Positions 42,606 to 50,950 of a stretch of DNA of 54,950 bases are shown piece by piece (position 1 is the stretch's first letter; each line of letters begins with the position of its first letter). The position numbers and the translations under genes are program-made. The notes under the pieces are model-generated. The model saw nothing but the letters and a program-made list of their open reading frames with translations, ran no database searches and was not told the DNA's origin. This DNA is from Lachnospiraceae bacterium (GTDB lineage: Bacteria; Bacillota; Clostridia; Lachnospirales; Lachnospiraceae): contig CAJSZQ010000027.1 of NCBI GenBank assembly GCA_910574185.1, positions 1 through 54,950 on the forward strand, written 5' to 3'.

Positions 42606-42745
42606 AATACATGTCTCTGCTCACAATCTTCCTTAGTATAACACAGTAATCAGAAAAAGGCTATAAAAAATAAATTTATATTTAAATGATCTTAAATGAA
42701 AACTTAAATGAAATTCTAAGATTACAAAATCAATTTAGAAATCCT

Positions 42746-42774
42746 TTGTAATATACAGTATCCTGTGTTAGAAT
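42746..42774 (+). promoter_or_regulatory. Predicted promoter of the SLH-amidase gene
   Basis: TTGTAA (42746-42751) and TAGAAT (42769-42774) are 17 bases apart in an AT-rich stretch, about 70 bases before the start codon. Confidence 0.5.
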
Positions 42775-42844
42775 GAAGAGAATATTCACAAAATCAATAT
42801 TTTTAAATATTATAGACAAATTTACCGGAAGGAACTATATAATT

Positions 42845-44545
42845 ATGAAATTAAAGATAAAAAAATTTGTTGTGTCAATAGGAATTTTTGCCTTAACATT
42901 TATGGCCGGTCTTACAGCGGATGCGAAAGATGTATCCGACTATCAGGATGTGCAAAAAGGAGACTGGTTCTATTCTACTGTAGCAGATATTTCTGAGAGA
43001 GGATTTATGACGGGGATGACGGATACGGTATTTGCCCCGGCGGAGAATTTGCAGAGAGGCCAGCTGGCAACGATTATTTATCGAATGAACGGTTCGCCAA
43101 AAACAGCTTACGAATACCATTTCCCGGATGTGGCAGACGGCCTGTTTTACTCTTCGGCTATCACATGGGCGTATAACGCCGGAGTCGTTGAAGGGTATGA
43201 AGACGGTACGTTCGGTCCTTCCGATCCGATTACCCGCGAACAATTAGCGACGATGCTGTACCGTTACTCTGAGAAAATGGGCTACGATATAACCCTGATA
43301 GGTAATTTGAATGATTATGAGGATGTGGGTAAGGTCAGTGAATTTGCTGTTAACGGAATGCAATGGACGGTGGGAACCAGAATTATAAAAGGCGACGGAA
43401 AGAGATTAAATCTGCTGAATCCCCAGGGGGATGTCAGTCGCGCGGTATGTGCAACCATGATTTCCAGACTGATTTCTTATGTTGAATCGGGCGGACAGAT
43501 TCCCGAAAGAGAACCGGTTCAGATAGAAAATGTTGATTTTACCAGAATCTCCAGAAAAGAACTTCAGATTACATGGTCTGATCAAAAGAATCCTTACGTC
43601 CGGGAATACATTATTAAGAGAAAAGACAAGAACTCGGAATGGACCGAGCTTGCCAGACAGACCTCGGACGGCATAATTGACAATCGGACATTGTCTTTTG
43701 CAGACGTCTTTGAAACAGACGCGCCGCAGCAGTTTGAATACCGGATAGATATAGAGACTTCAAACGATACGAAATATGAAGCTATCGAGGGGTCGCCTGT
43801 CGTGGCCAGCAACCTGCTGCTCTGCCTCGACCCAGGACATTTTGCCGGGGAAAATGCAGTGAATGAGAACGGAATTTATTATTCAGAGGGAGATTTCACC
43901 CTGGAACTGGCAAAAGAACTGAAATATATATTAAAGGAATCCTATGGAATTACGTCTTACATGACCCGTGAGACCGGTTCCATCAGTATTGACGGACATA
44001 CAGACGCAGAATTAGACAGCAAGTATCTCAGTTTGCGTGGAGAATATGCAAACGGAAGCGATTTGTTTCTTTCTCTTCATACGAATGCGAATGTGGAAGG
44101 CGCAAATGGATACGGCACATATTCACAGCCGGTCAAAATTACCAAACCAGTTATCATCGCCAATGCAATTGCCTGTCGGAATACTACAGCGCTGGCCATT
44201 GGAAACGCTGTAGGAGCACGTCTGGCGGATTCAAATTATGCCTTGGGAATCGGTCTTCAAAATAAATTTCGGAAAATAAACAATTCGGACGAAATTGTTT
44301 TGTGGACGAACGCGTGGAATGACGGCCTGGATAATCCCGGCGCGATTAGCTGTCGATGGAACAGCCGGGGAACCGATTACTACGGCGTGCTCAGGGGAGC
44401 GGCAAATGTTGGCGTACCTGGGCTCATTATTGAACATGGCTTCCATACGGTGCCAGAGATGAGAAGGTCGGCTGCTTCCGGAGAATTGCAGATAGAATGG
44501 GCAAAGGCAGACGCGGCAGGAATTGCGGCAGGCTTTGGATTTTAG
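42845..44545 (+). CDS. SLH-anchored N-acetylmuramoyl-L-alanine amidase (Amidase_3)
   Basis: The 566-residue secreted protein has a signal peptide (1-27) and three SLH domains (YQDVQKGDWFYSTVADIS, FPDVADGLFYSSAITWAYN, YEDVGKVSEFAVNGMQWTV). A beta-rich linker follows (about 230-330), then the zinc amidase domain. Its metal ligands are His in LDPGHFAGE, Glu in YSEGDFTLE and His in LSLHTNANVEG, with catalytic Glu in IIEHGFHTVPE. It cleaves the stem peptide from the glycan and is held at the cell wall by the SLH part. The start at 42845 gives the cleanest signal peptide. An ATG 24 codons earlier overlaps the predicted -10 box. Confidence 0.9.
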   Translation: MKLKIKKFVVSIGIFALTFMAGLTADAKDVSDYQDVQKGDWFYSTVADISERGFMTGMTDTVFAPAENLQRGQLATIIYRMNGSPKTAYEYHFPDVADGLFYSSAITWAYNAGVVEGYEDGTFGPSDPITREQLATMLYRYSEKMGYDITLIGNLNDYEDVGKVSEFAVNGMQWTVGTRIIKGDGKRLNLLNPQGDVSRAVCATMISRLISYVESGGQIPEREPVQIENVDFTRISRKELQITWSDQKNPYVREYIIKRKDKNSEWTELARQTSDGIIDNRTLSFADVFETDAPQQFEYRIDIETSNDTKYEAIEGSPVVASNLLLCLDPGHFAGENAVNENGIYYSEGDFTLELAKELKYILKESYGITSYMTRETGSISIDGHTDAELDSKYLSLRGEYANGSDLFLSLHTNANVEGANGYGTYSQPVKITKPVIIANAIACRNTTALAIGNAVGARLADSNYALGIGLQNKFRKINNSDEIVLWTNAWNDGLDNPGAISCRWNSRGTDYYGVLRGAANVGVPGLIIEHGFHTVPEMRRSAASGELQIEWAKADAAGIAAGFGF

Positions 44546-44599
44546 TCGGCGTCTGTGAAGCGATATTCGCATTCTACCCACTCAATAAATACTATAACA

Positions 44600-44640
44600 A
44601 GAGCCGGGAATCCGTTGTTAATAAGGTTTCCCGGCTCTCT
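44600..44640. terminator. Bidirectional terminator between the amidase gene and rpsO
   Basis: GAGCCGGGAA and TTCCCGGCTC form a GC-rich 10-bp stem between two converging genes, with a short T-rich run after it on the plus strand. Confidence 0.75.
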
Positions 44641-44674
44641 GTTTACACTTTAAATTCAATCATGCCCGATTGTC

Positions 44675-44941
44675 TTACTTACGCAGTCCAAGTCTCTCAA
44701 TCAGGGAACGATATCTCTCAATATCCTTCTCCTTTAAGTATGCAAGAAGTCCTCTTCTCTGTCCAACCATCTTAAGAAGTCCTCTTCTTGAGTGGTGATC
44801 CTTCGGATTCGCCTTAAAATGCTCGGTAAGGTCATTGATTCTAGCTGTCAGAATCGCAATCTGAACTTCCGGAGAACCTGTATCTCCCTCTCCTCTTCCA
44901 TACTCTGCAATAATCTGACTTTTCTGTGCCTTTGTTACCAT
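44675..44941 (-). CDS. rpsO: 30S ribosomal protein S15
   Basis: The 88-residue protein is full length for S15 and has the family segments [20 protein letters not shown] (about 20-39), [22 protein letters not shown] (43-64) and the C-terminal [12 protein letters not shown]. It binds 16S rRNA in the platform of the small subunit. ATG at 44941 has AAGGAGG eight bases upstream. The longer frame upstream has no RBS and covers the leader. Confidence 0.97.
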   Translation of the reverse strand: MVTKAQKSQIIAEYGRGEGDTGSPEVQIAILTARINDLTEHFKANPKDHHSRRGLLKMVGQRRGLLAYLKEKDIERYRSLIERLGLRK

Positions 44942-44959
44942 GATTCTTTCCTCCTTATT

Positions 44960-45030
44960 CTTTACACTGCCGGCATTAAGTAACGGTCGGAGTTCTCCGG
45001 TTACCGAACGCCAGTTGATTAACACTTCGT
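44960..45030 (-). promoter_or_regulatory. Structured leader of rpsO
   Basis: The transcript can fold GTAAC-CGGAG-AA-CTCCG-ACC-GTTAC, a bulged hairpin, just upstream of the RBS. S15 autoregulates its own mRNA through such leader structures in several bacteria, with unrelated RNA folds. A direct match to a known fold was not established. Confidence 0.4.
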
Positions 45031-45154
45031 CAGTATAGCATACCACCCGTCTAACTGTAAAGCCCCATTTTTATAATCCGTATAGACAAAACTCTGAAAT
45101 TGTTACCGTTCACTCCGTTCACAGCAACCTGAAAATAATCTATGTCTGCCGCCC

Positions 45155-45802
45155 CTACAATTTCTTTAATCCTTTCACCGCAGCCGTTATAGAATCTGAC
45201 TGGAAGACAGAACTGCCAGCAATCAGTACATCGGCGCCTGCTTCAACCAATCTGCGCCCTGTCTGCACATTCACGCCGCCGTCAACACTGACTGGCACAT
45301 GATATCCTGTCTCATCCATAATCTCTCTTGCCCGGCGAAGCTTCTCATACACACTTTCCTCAAAAGTCTGGCCGCCGTACCCTGGCTCTACGCTCATAAG
45401 AATCAAGCCGTCCATGTGATGAAGCAGATATTTCAGACTCTCCACATCATATGCCGGGCCGATTCCAACTCCCGCCTTCAAACCTGCTTTGTGAATTTCC
45501 CGCAGCATATGAATCGGATTCGGACAGGCGTCTAACTGAAATGTAATGATGTCTGCTCCCGCCCTCGCAAACATAGGAAGGAATGTCTCCGGTCTTAAAA
45601 GTTCCATATGTACAGACAACGGAAGTCTTGTAATCTTCTTTAAATCAGTTACAAGCTGGGGACCAAAAGTTACATTCTCAACATACACCCCGTCCATCAC
45701 GTCAATATGAACCACATCGGCTCCTGCCCGTTCCGCTTCCTGAACCTGTTCTCCGATTCTGGTCTGGTCACAGGCCAGAATCGATACCGATACCTTTGCC
45801 AT
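45155..45802 (-). CDS. Ribulose-phosphate 3-epimerase family protein
   Basis: The 215-residue TIM-barrel protein has the epimerase segments VVHIDVMDGVYVENVTFGPQ (about 30-49), LILMSVEPGYGGQTFEESV and VSVDGGVNVQTG. The metal and acid/base residues are in place: H and D in HIDVMDG, H in LSVHMELLRP, D in VDGG. The canonical VHLM is VHME here and the usual ITFH is ITFQ, so the substrate may differ from ribulose 5-phosphate. It is the last gene of the sugar operon, 21 bases after the FGGY kinase, and probably epimerises the phosphorylated ketose made there. Confidence 0.85.
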   Translation of the reverse strand: MAKVSVSILACDQTRIGEQVQEAERAGADVVHIDVMDGVYVENVTFGPQLVTDLKKITRLPLSVHMELLRPETFLPMFARAGADIITFQLDACPNPIHMLREIHKAGLKAGVGIGPAYDVESLKYLLHHMDGLILMSVEPGYGGQTFEESVYEKLRRAREIMDETGYHVPVSVDGGVNVQTGRRLVEAGADVLIAGSSVFQSDSITAAVKGLKKL

Positions 45803-45823
45803 AGTTCTCTTCTCCTTGTCCCG

Positions 45824-47374
45824 CTATTTCTGTGTCACATGCATGGTTACCGCATGCATCCAGTCTTTTGCGAGCGCATAGATTTCTTTATATTTCTCAA
45901 AATAGAACCTATACTCCTCATGCCTTGCCTGGTCCGGCTCCACCATATAGTCAATGGTTGTCATTGCTTCAGCCGCCGTATCAATATCAGGATAGCATTT
46001 ACCTGCTACCGCACCAAGAATCGCCGAGCCGAGACATGGGCCTTCCGTACATTCAGGCACTACAACCGGAACATTACACACATCTGCATGAGTCTGCAGC
46101 CAGAAACGGCTCTTTACAGCGCCTCCGGAAACAACCATTGCTTTCGGCATAAACCCTGCGCTCCGGAACACTTCCAGAATCGCCTCTGTTCCATAACAGA
46201 TACTCTCAATGATTGCACGATACATGTGAGCCGGCGTGTGTCCAAGAGACAGTCCGTAGAACATTCCTCTCACATCCGGATCAACATGAGGCGTGCGGTT
46301 TCCCTGAAAGAAATCAAGAGCTACAATACCTTCCGCTCCGATTGGAAGTTTCTCTGCCTCCCTGTTCAGGATATCATACACGCTTACTCCTTCTTCTTCC
46401 GCCTGCGCCTTAACCGTTCCACACAGTTGATTCTTAAACCAGTTCACTACAGAGCCAGTGGAGGTCTGTCCTCCTTCCACCATCCGAAGCCCCGGCACTA
46501 TTGCATCCGGATAGGAACCCCACATTCCCTTTTTATAAATAGGGTCTTTAAACTGCGCGATATGCAAATGCGAAGAGCCTGTAATTAAAGTCAGCTTTCC
46601 TGGCTGAAAAGCATTTAAACCAATTACGCCCACAAATGCATCCGCTCCGCCTTCTCCAACCGGAATCCCTTCTGCAAGTCCCATATCCTCCGCTGCCTTT
46701 TTCGTCAGACCGCCTACAAATTCACCAAGCGGCAATACTCTGGAAGGAAGCTTTGGTGCCAAATCTTCCAGTCCAATCGTATGATAGAAATCTACCGGAT
46801 AGCCGCCCTCCTCTGCATTATAATACCAACGGCAGGAAGCACAGTTAATGCTCGCTGTATATTCACCGGTCAGCATATACATCAGCCAATCCGTACATTC
46901 ATAGAATCTGGTTGCTTTGTGATAAAGCTCCGGCTCGTTTTCCTTTAACCATAATGCTTTCGCAGGCAGGCATTCGGCAGATACCATACCATAACCATTA
47001 TATTTCAGCGAATCATGTCCGGATTCCGAAATCCGTTTGGCCTGTTCTGACGCACGAACATCCATCCACATAATCGCCGGACGCAAAGGAACCATATCGT
47101 CCCCTGACAGAAGTACGGTACAGCAGGTGGTATCTACGCTCATCCCCTTAATACAGGCCGGGTCAATCCCGCTTTCGCTTATCGCTCTCTTTGAAGCCTT
47201 GCAAATCGAATCCCACCACTCGTCCGGCTTCTGCTCTGCCCGCCCGGATGCCGGCGTATACAAAGGATACGGCTCTTCACAAAAGATAATCGGCTTTCCC
47301 TTCAAATCAAAAATACCAACTCTGGCGCCGCCAGTTCCCATGTCAACTCCTAATACGCAATCTAATTTTCGCAT
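45824..47374 (-). CDS. FGGY-family carbohydrate kinase
   Basis: The 516-residue kinase has the phosphate-binding loop VLGVDMGTGGARVGIFD (about 7-23), the FGGY_N segment MSVDTTCCTVLL and MWMDVRASEQA, the GGADAFVGVIGL site, and the C-terminal motifs QGNRTPHVDPDVRGMFYG and VVSGGAVKSRFWLQ. The GNRTP pattern is typical of ribulokinase- or erythritol-kinase-like members, but the substrate cannot be fixed by sequence. In this operon it probably phosphorylates a sugar or polyol taken up by the ABC importer. 19 bases separate it from the cupin gene. Confidence 0.88.
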   Translation of the reverse strand: MRKLDCVLGVDMGTGGARVGIFDLKGKPIIFCEEPYPLYTPASGRAEQKPDEWWDSICKASKRAISESGIDPACIKGMSVDTTCCTVLLSGDDMVPLRPAIMWMDVRASEQAKRISESGHDSLKYNGYGMVSAECLPAKALWLKENEPELYHKATRFYECTDWLMYMLTGEYTASINCASCRWYYNAEEGGYPVDFYHTIGLEDLAPKLPSRVLPLGEFVGGLTKKAAEDMGLAEGIPVGEGGADAFVGVIGLNAFQPGKLTLITGSSHLHIAQFKDPIYKKGMWGSYPDAIVPGLRMVEGGQTSTGSVVNWFKNQLCGTVKAQAEEEGVSVYDILNREAEKLPIGAEGIVALDFFQGNRTPHVDPDVRGMFYGLSLGHTPAHMYRAIIESICYGTEAILEVFRSAGFMPKAMVVSGGAVKSRFWLQTHADVCNVPVVVPECTEGPCLGSAILGAVAGKCYPDIDTAAEAMTTIDYMVEPDQARHEEYRFYFEKYKEIYALAKDWMHAVTMHVTQK

Positions 47375-47393
47375 TTACGCATGCCTCCGTCCC

Positions 47394-47861
47394 TTATGCA
47401 AGCTCCATTCCAACTGTTTCATCCAATTCTTTGAAATAAATATCATCATGACTTGTATTATTCTTAAAAATAACCGTACACCACACACTCTCACCCAATA
47501 CATAAGGTGCAAAATGCCATACGCCGGGCGCACAGCAGATACCGGTTCCCTTCGGTACATAAAAAGCCTTTAAATGTTCCACATTAAATTCATCCTTCGG
47601 CATCATCGGAACAATGACTCCGCCAGTCATTGCAATCAGAGTCTCCTCTGTATAATCATGCGCCTCAAACTTTTTACATACAAATTCCTTTGGAAATACC
47701 TCCATCAAATTCACAGACGTTGGTTCTTCTCTTACGACAACCTGCGGAAACCAGCTATGTGAACCAGGCGCGCCTAAATCCTCTCTTCCCTCTGACGATA
47801 TAATCTTTCCGTATGGCGCAAATGCTTCTTCCGTTAACATTTCAACTTTAATTTTCCTCAT
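47394..47861 (-). CDS. Ureidoglycolate lyase (AllA)-like cupin protein
   Basis: The 155-residue protein looks like the AllA/ureidoglycolate lyase fold: EAFAPYGKIISSEGRED (about 12-28), KKFEAHDYTEETLIAMTGGV (about 63-82), FYVPKGTGICCAPGVWHFAP (about 99-118). Allantoin genes are absent, so a purine role is unlikely. Similar cupins occur in sugar operons, where they may act as isomerase or lyase on a sugar derivative, which is an inference. It lies between two structured repeats and the FGGY kinase gene, with GAGGT upstream as RBS. Confidence 0.7.
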   Translation of the reverse strand: MRKIKVEMLTEEAFAPYGKIISSEGREDLGAPGSHSWFPQVVVREEPTSVNLMEVFPKEFVCKKFEAHDYTEETLIAMTGGVIVPMMPKDEFNVEHLKAFYVPKGTGICCAPGVWHFAPYVLGESVWCTVIFKNNTSHDDIYFKELDETVGMELA

Positions 47862-47944
47862 TTATCATACCTCACTTATAAAAATGTGACGACCTGCCAC
47901 ATTTACCCGGCTGTTTTTATATCCGGCATAAATGCAGCAGGTAT

Positions 47945-48110
47945 CTAGTGTGCTGACCGCATTATATCTGGCGAAACTCCGCAGAATATTCGCTCATCTG
48001 CAAGGCGGATTTTCGACGGCGTAGCGGTGGCTACGGATAGAAAATCCAACGCGGCAGATGGACGGATAGGCAAGGAGGTTTGGCTGAATATAATGCGGTC
48101 AGCACACTAG
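47945..48110. repeat. Inverted-repeat element, family 4, in the sugar operon
   Basis: Perfect 23-base arms (47945-47967 and 48088-48110, CTAGTGTGCTGACCGCATTA and onward) enclose a nested hairpin: CATCTGC/GCAGATG, GGATTTTC/GAAAATCC and the tip GTAGC-GGTG-GCTAC. The layered loops between the stems are nearly symmetric. It lies inside the operon between the dhaL-like gene and the cupin gene, so any operon transcript would contain it. Confidence 0.75.
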
Positions 48111-48131
48111 TCTGCCAATAATTTACTATTC

Positions 48132-48263
48132 GTTGTACCAGTACAGCATTCCTTAAATTACGCATACACTAAACACCTACTATTTCCGTCAGTACCACGC
48201 TGGCACAAATATCAGGCGCTTAATATATGCGCATTAAGGAAATGCTGTATTATACAGACGCCG
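48132..48263. repeat. Inverted-repeat element, family 5, overlapping the dhaL-like gene end
   Basis: Arms around ACAGCATTCCTTAA (left, about 48132-48163) and its imperfect complement (right, about 48232-48263) enclose about 70 bases. The right arm reaches into the end of the dhaL-like gene, whose stop is at 48250. It is adjacent to but not similar to the element at 47945. The region 47862-48249 has no gene. Confidence 0.5.
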
Positions 48264-48873
48264 CCGCTACTGCCTGCATAATAAGCGCCGCCACACAGGC
48301 TCCCGGATCATCCATCTCTCTGGAAGCCTCTCCTTTCACTGCCGGCTTTCCATGTACTGCCAGCATAGACTTTGCCGCTTTGAATCCTTCTTCTGCGGCT
48401 TCAGCCGCCTTCTTTGTGGCTTCTGCAAGAGAATCTCCCGCATCCAGCGCTCCTTTCATAGCCTTAACGCCCGGGTCAAAACCATCCAGGAAAGTCTTCT
48501 CGCCAAGCTTTGCCTTGCCTCTCGTCATAACCGACTCTTCATAGGCTGCAAAGAAAGCAGCAATGTCTTCGTCCGCCAAATCAGTTTTCCCTTTCAGAAC
48601 CTTGCCGCCCTGCATCAGTCCGAGAGCCATCAGGGTTCCCATTGTAGAAGGAGCCGCACTGGACATTGCCTTCCCTGCATTATAAAGAAGTCTTCCTGCG
48701 TCTGCTTCCCCGGAAGCTTCCGCCGTATCATAAGCTGCCCGAAATCCCTTAGTCATAGTAAGGCCAAGGTCGCCGTCGCCCGCCACGCTATCCAGTTCAA
48801 TCAGCCGTTCTCTGTTCTCATCCATCGTTTTGCTGATTTCACCCAGCATTTTTACCAAATATGAAGCATCCAT
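48250..48873 (-). CDS. DhaL-type kinase subunit (dihydroxyacetone kinase L-like)
   Basis: The 207-residue protein has the DAK2/DhaL ADP-binding pattern with metal-binding Asps in LIELDSVAGDGDLGLTMTKG (D28, D33, D35) and the C-terminal DGFDPGVKAMKGALDAGDS. The canonical GDGDHG is GDGDLG here. It works with DhaK to phosphorylate a ketose, with ATP or a PTS phosphate donor. No DhaM gene is present, so ATP is likely. It follows the DhaK-like gene by 19 bases and shares its operon. Confidence 0.85.
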   Translation of the reverse strand: MDASYLVKMLGEISKTMDENRERLIELDSVAGDGDLGLTMTKGFRAAYDTAEASGEADAGRLLYNAGKAMSSAAPSTMGTLMALGLMQGGKVLKGKTDLADEDIAAFFAAYEESVMTRGKAKLGEKTFLDGFDPGVKAMKGALDAGDSLAEATKKAAEAAEEGFKAAKSMLAVHGKPAVKGEASREMDDPGACVAALIMQAVAAASV

Positions 48874-48892
48874 GATTCAGTCCTCCTGTCAA

Positions 48893-49903
48893 TTACAGTT
48901 GTTTGAAAAACGGTGTTGCAGCCGGAGCGTCCAAAAGCTCTTTCAGTTCATCGTCAAGCTTCAATAAAGAAATGGAAAATCCAGCCATCTCCATCGCTGT
49001 CGCAAATTCACCCACATAGTAACGGTGAACCTTGATTCCTTCTTCTTCCATCCGCTTGCTGATATGGCGCGTCACAATATACTGTTCATCCAGCGGCGTA
49101 GCGCCAAGCCCGTTCACAAGTACGGCAACTTCATCCCCCTTTGTATAAGGGATATCTGGAAGAATCTTCTCTAACATCTCATCCACGATTTTATCTGCCA
49201 TCTCAAGCTTGCCGTTGCGGATTCCCGCTTCGCCATGGATACCCATACCGATTGCCATCTCGTCGTCAGCGATGGCAAATCCCGGAGCTCCTACTTCTGG
49301 AATGGTACAAGGCGTCAGGGCGACTCCCATCGTCCTCACATTCGCCGCTGCTTTCTCTGCGATTCGCTTCACCTCATCTAAGTCTTTCATCTGGGCTGCC
49401 GCCGCTCCCGCACACTTGTATACAAATACAATGCCTGCAACTCCCCGGCGGTGATTCGGCTCTCCGGGAGCAGCCGGCGCCGCTGAAGCCACATCCTCGC
49501 CTGCAACCACCGTCTCAACACGAATATTCTCTTCAAAATCCGCCATCTCAGCGCCCATATCAAAATTCAGAATATCTCCGTTATAATTTCCGTAAATATA
49601 CAGAACACCCGCACCGTCGTCTACTTCTTTTGTAACATTAAATACCTGCTCCGGACTCGGAGACTGAAACACTCCGCCTACACAGCAACCGTCAAGCATT
49701 CCTTTTCCCACATATCCAAGAAACAGCGGAAGATGGCCTGAACCCCCTCCTGTGACAATCCCCACTTTCCCCGGAACCTTATTTGAGGTAACCAGACAGC
49801 GCAAATCATCGGCCGTATAGGTAATATAATCCGGATGCGCCGCATAGAGACCTTCCAGCATCTCGTCCACATAGTTCTCAGGCTTATTAATAATTTTTTT
49901 CAT
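48893..49903 (-). CDS. DhaK-type ketose kinase subunit
   Basis: The 336-residue subunit has the substrate-binding GGGSGHLPLFLGYVG (H57, L58), the GNYNGDILNFDMG site (D110) and the covalent-binding His223 in GMGIHGEAG. The usual GSGHEP is GSGHLP here, with other changes in the binding loop. This suggests a ketose other than dihydroxyacetone, for example a tetrulose such as erythrulose, as described for related DhaK-type kinases. Start ATG at 49903 has AAAGGAG eight bases upstream. It lies downstream of the permease genes. Confidence 0.85.
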   Translation of the reverse strand: MKKIINKPENYVDEMLEGLYAAHPDYITYTADDLRCLVTSNKVPGKVGIVTGGGSGHLPLFLGYVGKGMLDGCCVGGVFQSPSPEQVFNVTKEVDDGAGVLYIYGNYNGDILNFDMGAEMADFEENIRVETVVAGEDVASAAPAAPGEPNHRRGVAGIVFVYKCAGAAAAQMKDLDEVKRIAEKAAANVRTMGVALTPCTIPEVGAPGFAIADDEMAIGMGIHGEAGIRNGKLEMADKIVDEMLEKILPDIPYTKGDEVAVLVNGLGATPLDEQYIVTRHISKRMEEEGIKVHRYYVGEFATAMEMAGFSISLLKLDDELKELLDAPAATPFFKQL

Positions 49904-49957
49904 GATATCAGACTCCTTTACCTTATTTCTTGTTACGCATCACAAAGTGGACCGTAA

Positions 49958-50935
49958 CTATTTCTTCGCTTTCGCCGCTCTGCTTGCAGAAACATTCGTT
50001 ATAATCAGCGCAATAATCAGAATAGCTCCATATACAAGGTCTGTAATAACCGTATCAATCCGAAGAATACTGAATGCAGATGAAATCAACTGGAGAAGAA
50101 CGATTGCCAGCGTAACGCCGATTACTTTTCCCTTGCCGCCGTCAGGATGAACTCCTCCTAATACTACAATCAACAGAGAAAGCAGCGTATAGGACGTATT
50201 ATAATTTGATTTTCCTGAGCCATAATGGGAGGAACTTAAAATACCGCTGATAGAGCCCAAAACACCGGAAATCAAATAAGTGGTGATGATTACTTTCAGG
50301 TTATTGATACCAGAATATCTGGAAGCCTCTGCATTACTTCCAAGGAAATATACCTTCTGCCCGTATGTAGTTGATTTCAGGACAAATGCGACAACCAGCG
50401 TCACGATTGCAAATATCGGAAACGTATAAGGCATTCCTGCAAACGTTCCGTTCGCAATACTGATATACCCTTGTGGAAGTCCTGTGATTCCAGGGCCTGT
50501 TGTAATAACCATAGCAAGCCCGGTATATAACTGCAGTCCACACAGCGTAACTAACATCGGCGGAATCTTTACATATCCAATCAGGAATCCATTAAAACAT
50601 CCGCAAACAGCGCCTACCAGCAACGCAGCCACAATTGCAAGAATGATTGCGCCCGCTCCCGCTTCTGTTCCTCCCATATGTACCATAATATAAGCAGCTA
50701 CTACACCGGACAGATTGGCAATTCCAACCAGAGACAAATCAATTCCTCCGGAAATCATGCAGAGCATCATACCAAAGGTCAACACGCCATATTCCGGAAA
50801 CAGGTAGAACATGGACCGGATATTCAATGCAGAATAATATCCCGACGGATTCAGTATCAGCATAGCCACAAGAACAACAACATACATTCCCAGCAAAGAG
50901 AGAGTATTATGATCGAATTTTTTTAATATCTTCAT
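49958..50935 (-). CDS. ABC sugar transporter permease (RbsC/LsrD type)
   Basis: The 325-residue permease has about nine spans and the RbsC-type segments SGGIDLSLVGIANLSGVVAA (about 62-81) and VLGGVHPDGGKGKVIGVTLA (about 265-284). The Gly-rich loop after the penultimate spans contacts the ATPase. It is the second permease of the importer, 15 bases after the first. Such pairs occur in AI-2 (LsrC/LsrD) and rhamnose-type systems. Confidence 0.92.
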   Translation of the reverse strand: MKILKKFDHNTLSLLGMYVVVLVAMLILNPSGYYSALNIRSMFYLFPEYGVLTFGMMLCMISGGIDLSLVGIANLSGVVAAYIMVHMGGTEAGAGAIILAIVAALLVGAVCGCFNGFLIGYVKIPPMLVTLCGLQLYTGLAMVITTGPGITGLPQGYISIANGTFAGMPYTFPIFAIVTLVVAFVLKSTTYGQKVYFLGSNAEASRYSGINNLKVIITTYLISGVLGSISGILSSSHYGSGKSNYNTSYTLLSLLIVVLGGVHPDGGKGKVIGVTLAIVLLQLISSAFSILRIDTVITDLVYGAILIIALIITNVSASRAAKAKK

Positions 50936-50950
50936 TGTATCTTCCTCCCT

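Noticed and set aside
45707..46588. Long plus-strand open frame (293 codons) antisense to the epimerase and FGGY kinase genes
   Set aside because: It lies wholly on the opposite strand of two clear genes, has no RBS and the product has no recognisable domain. It is a codon-bias shadow.
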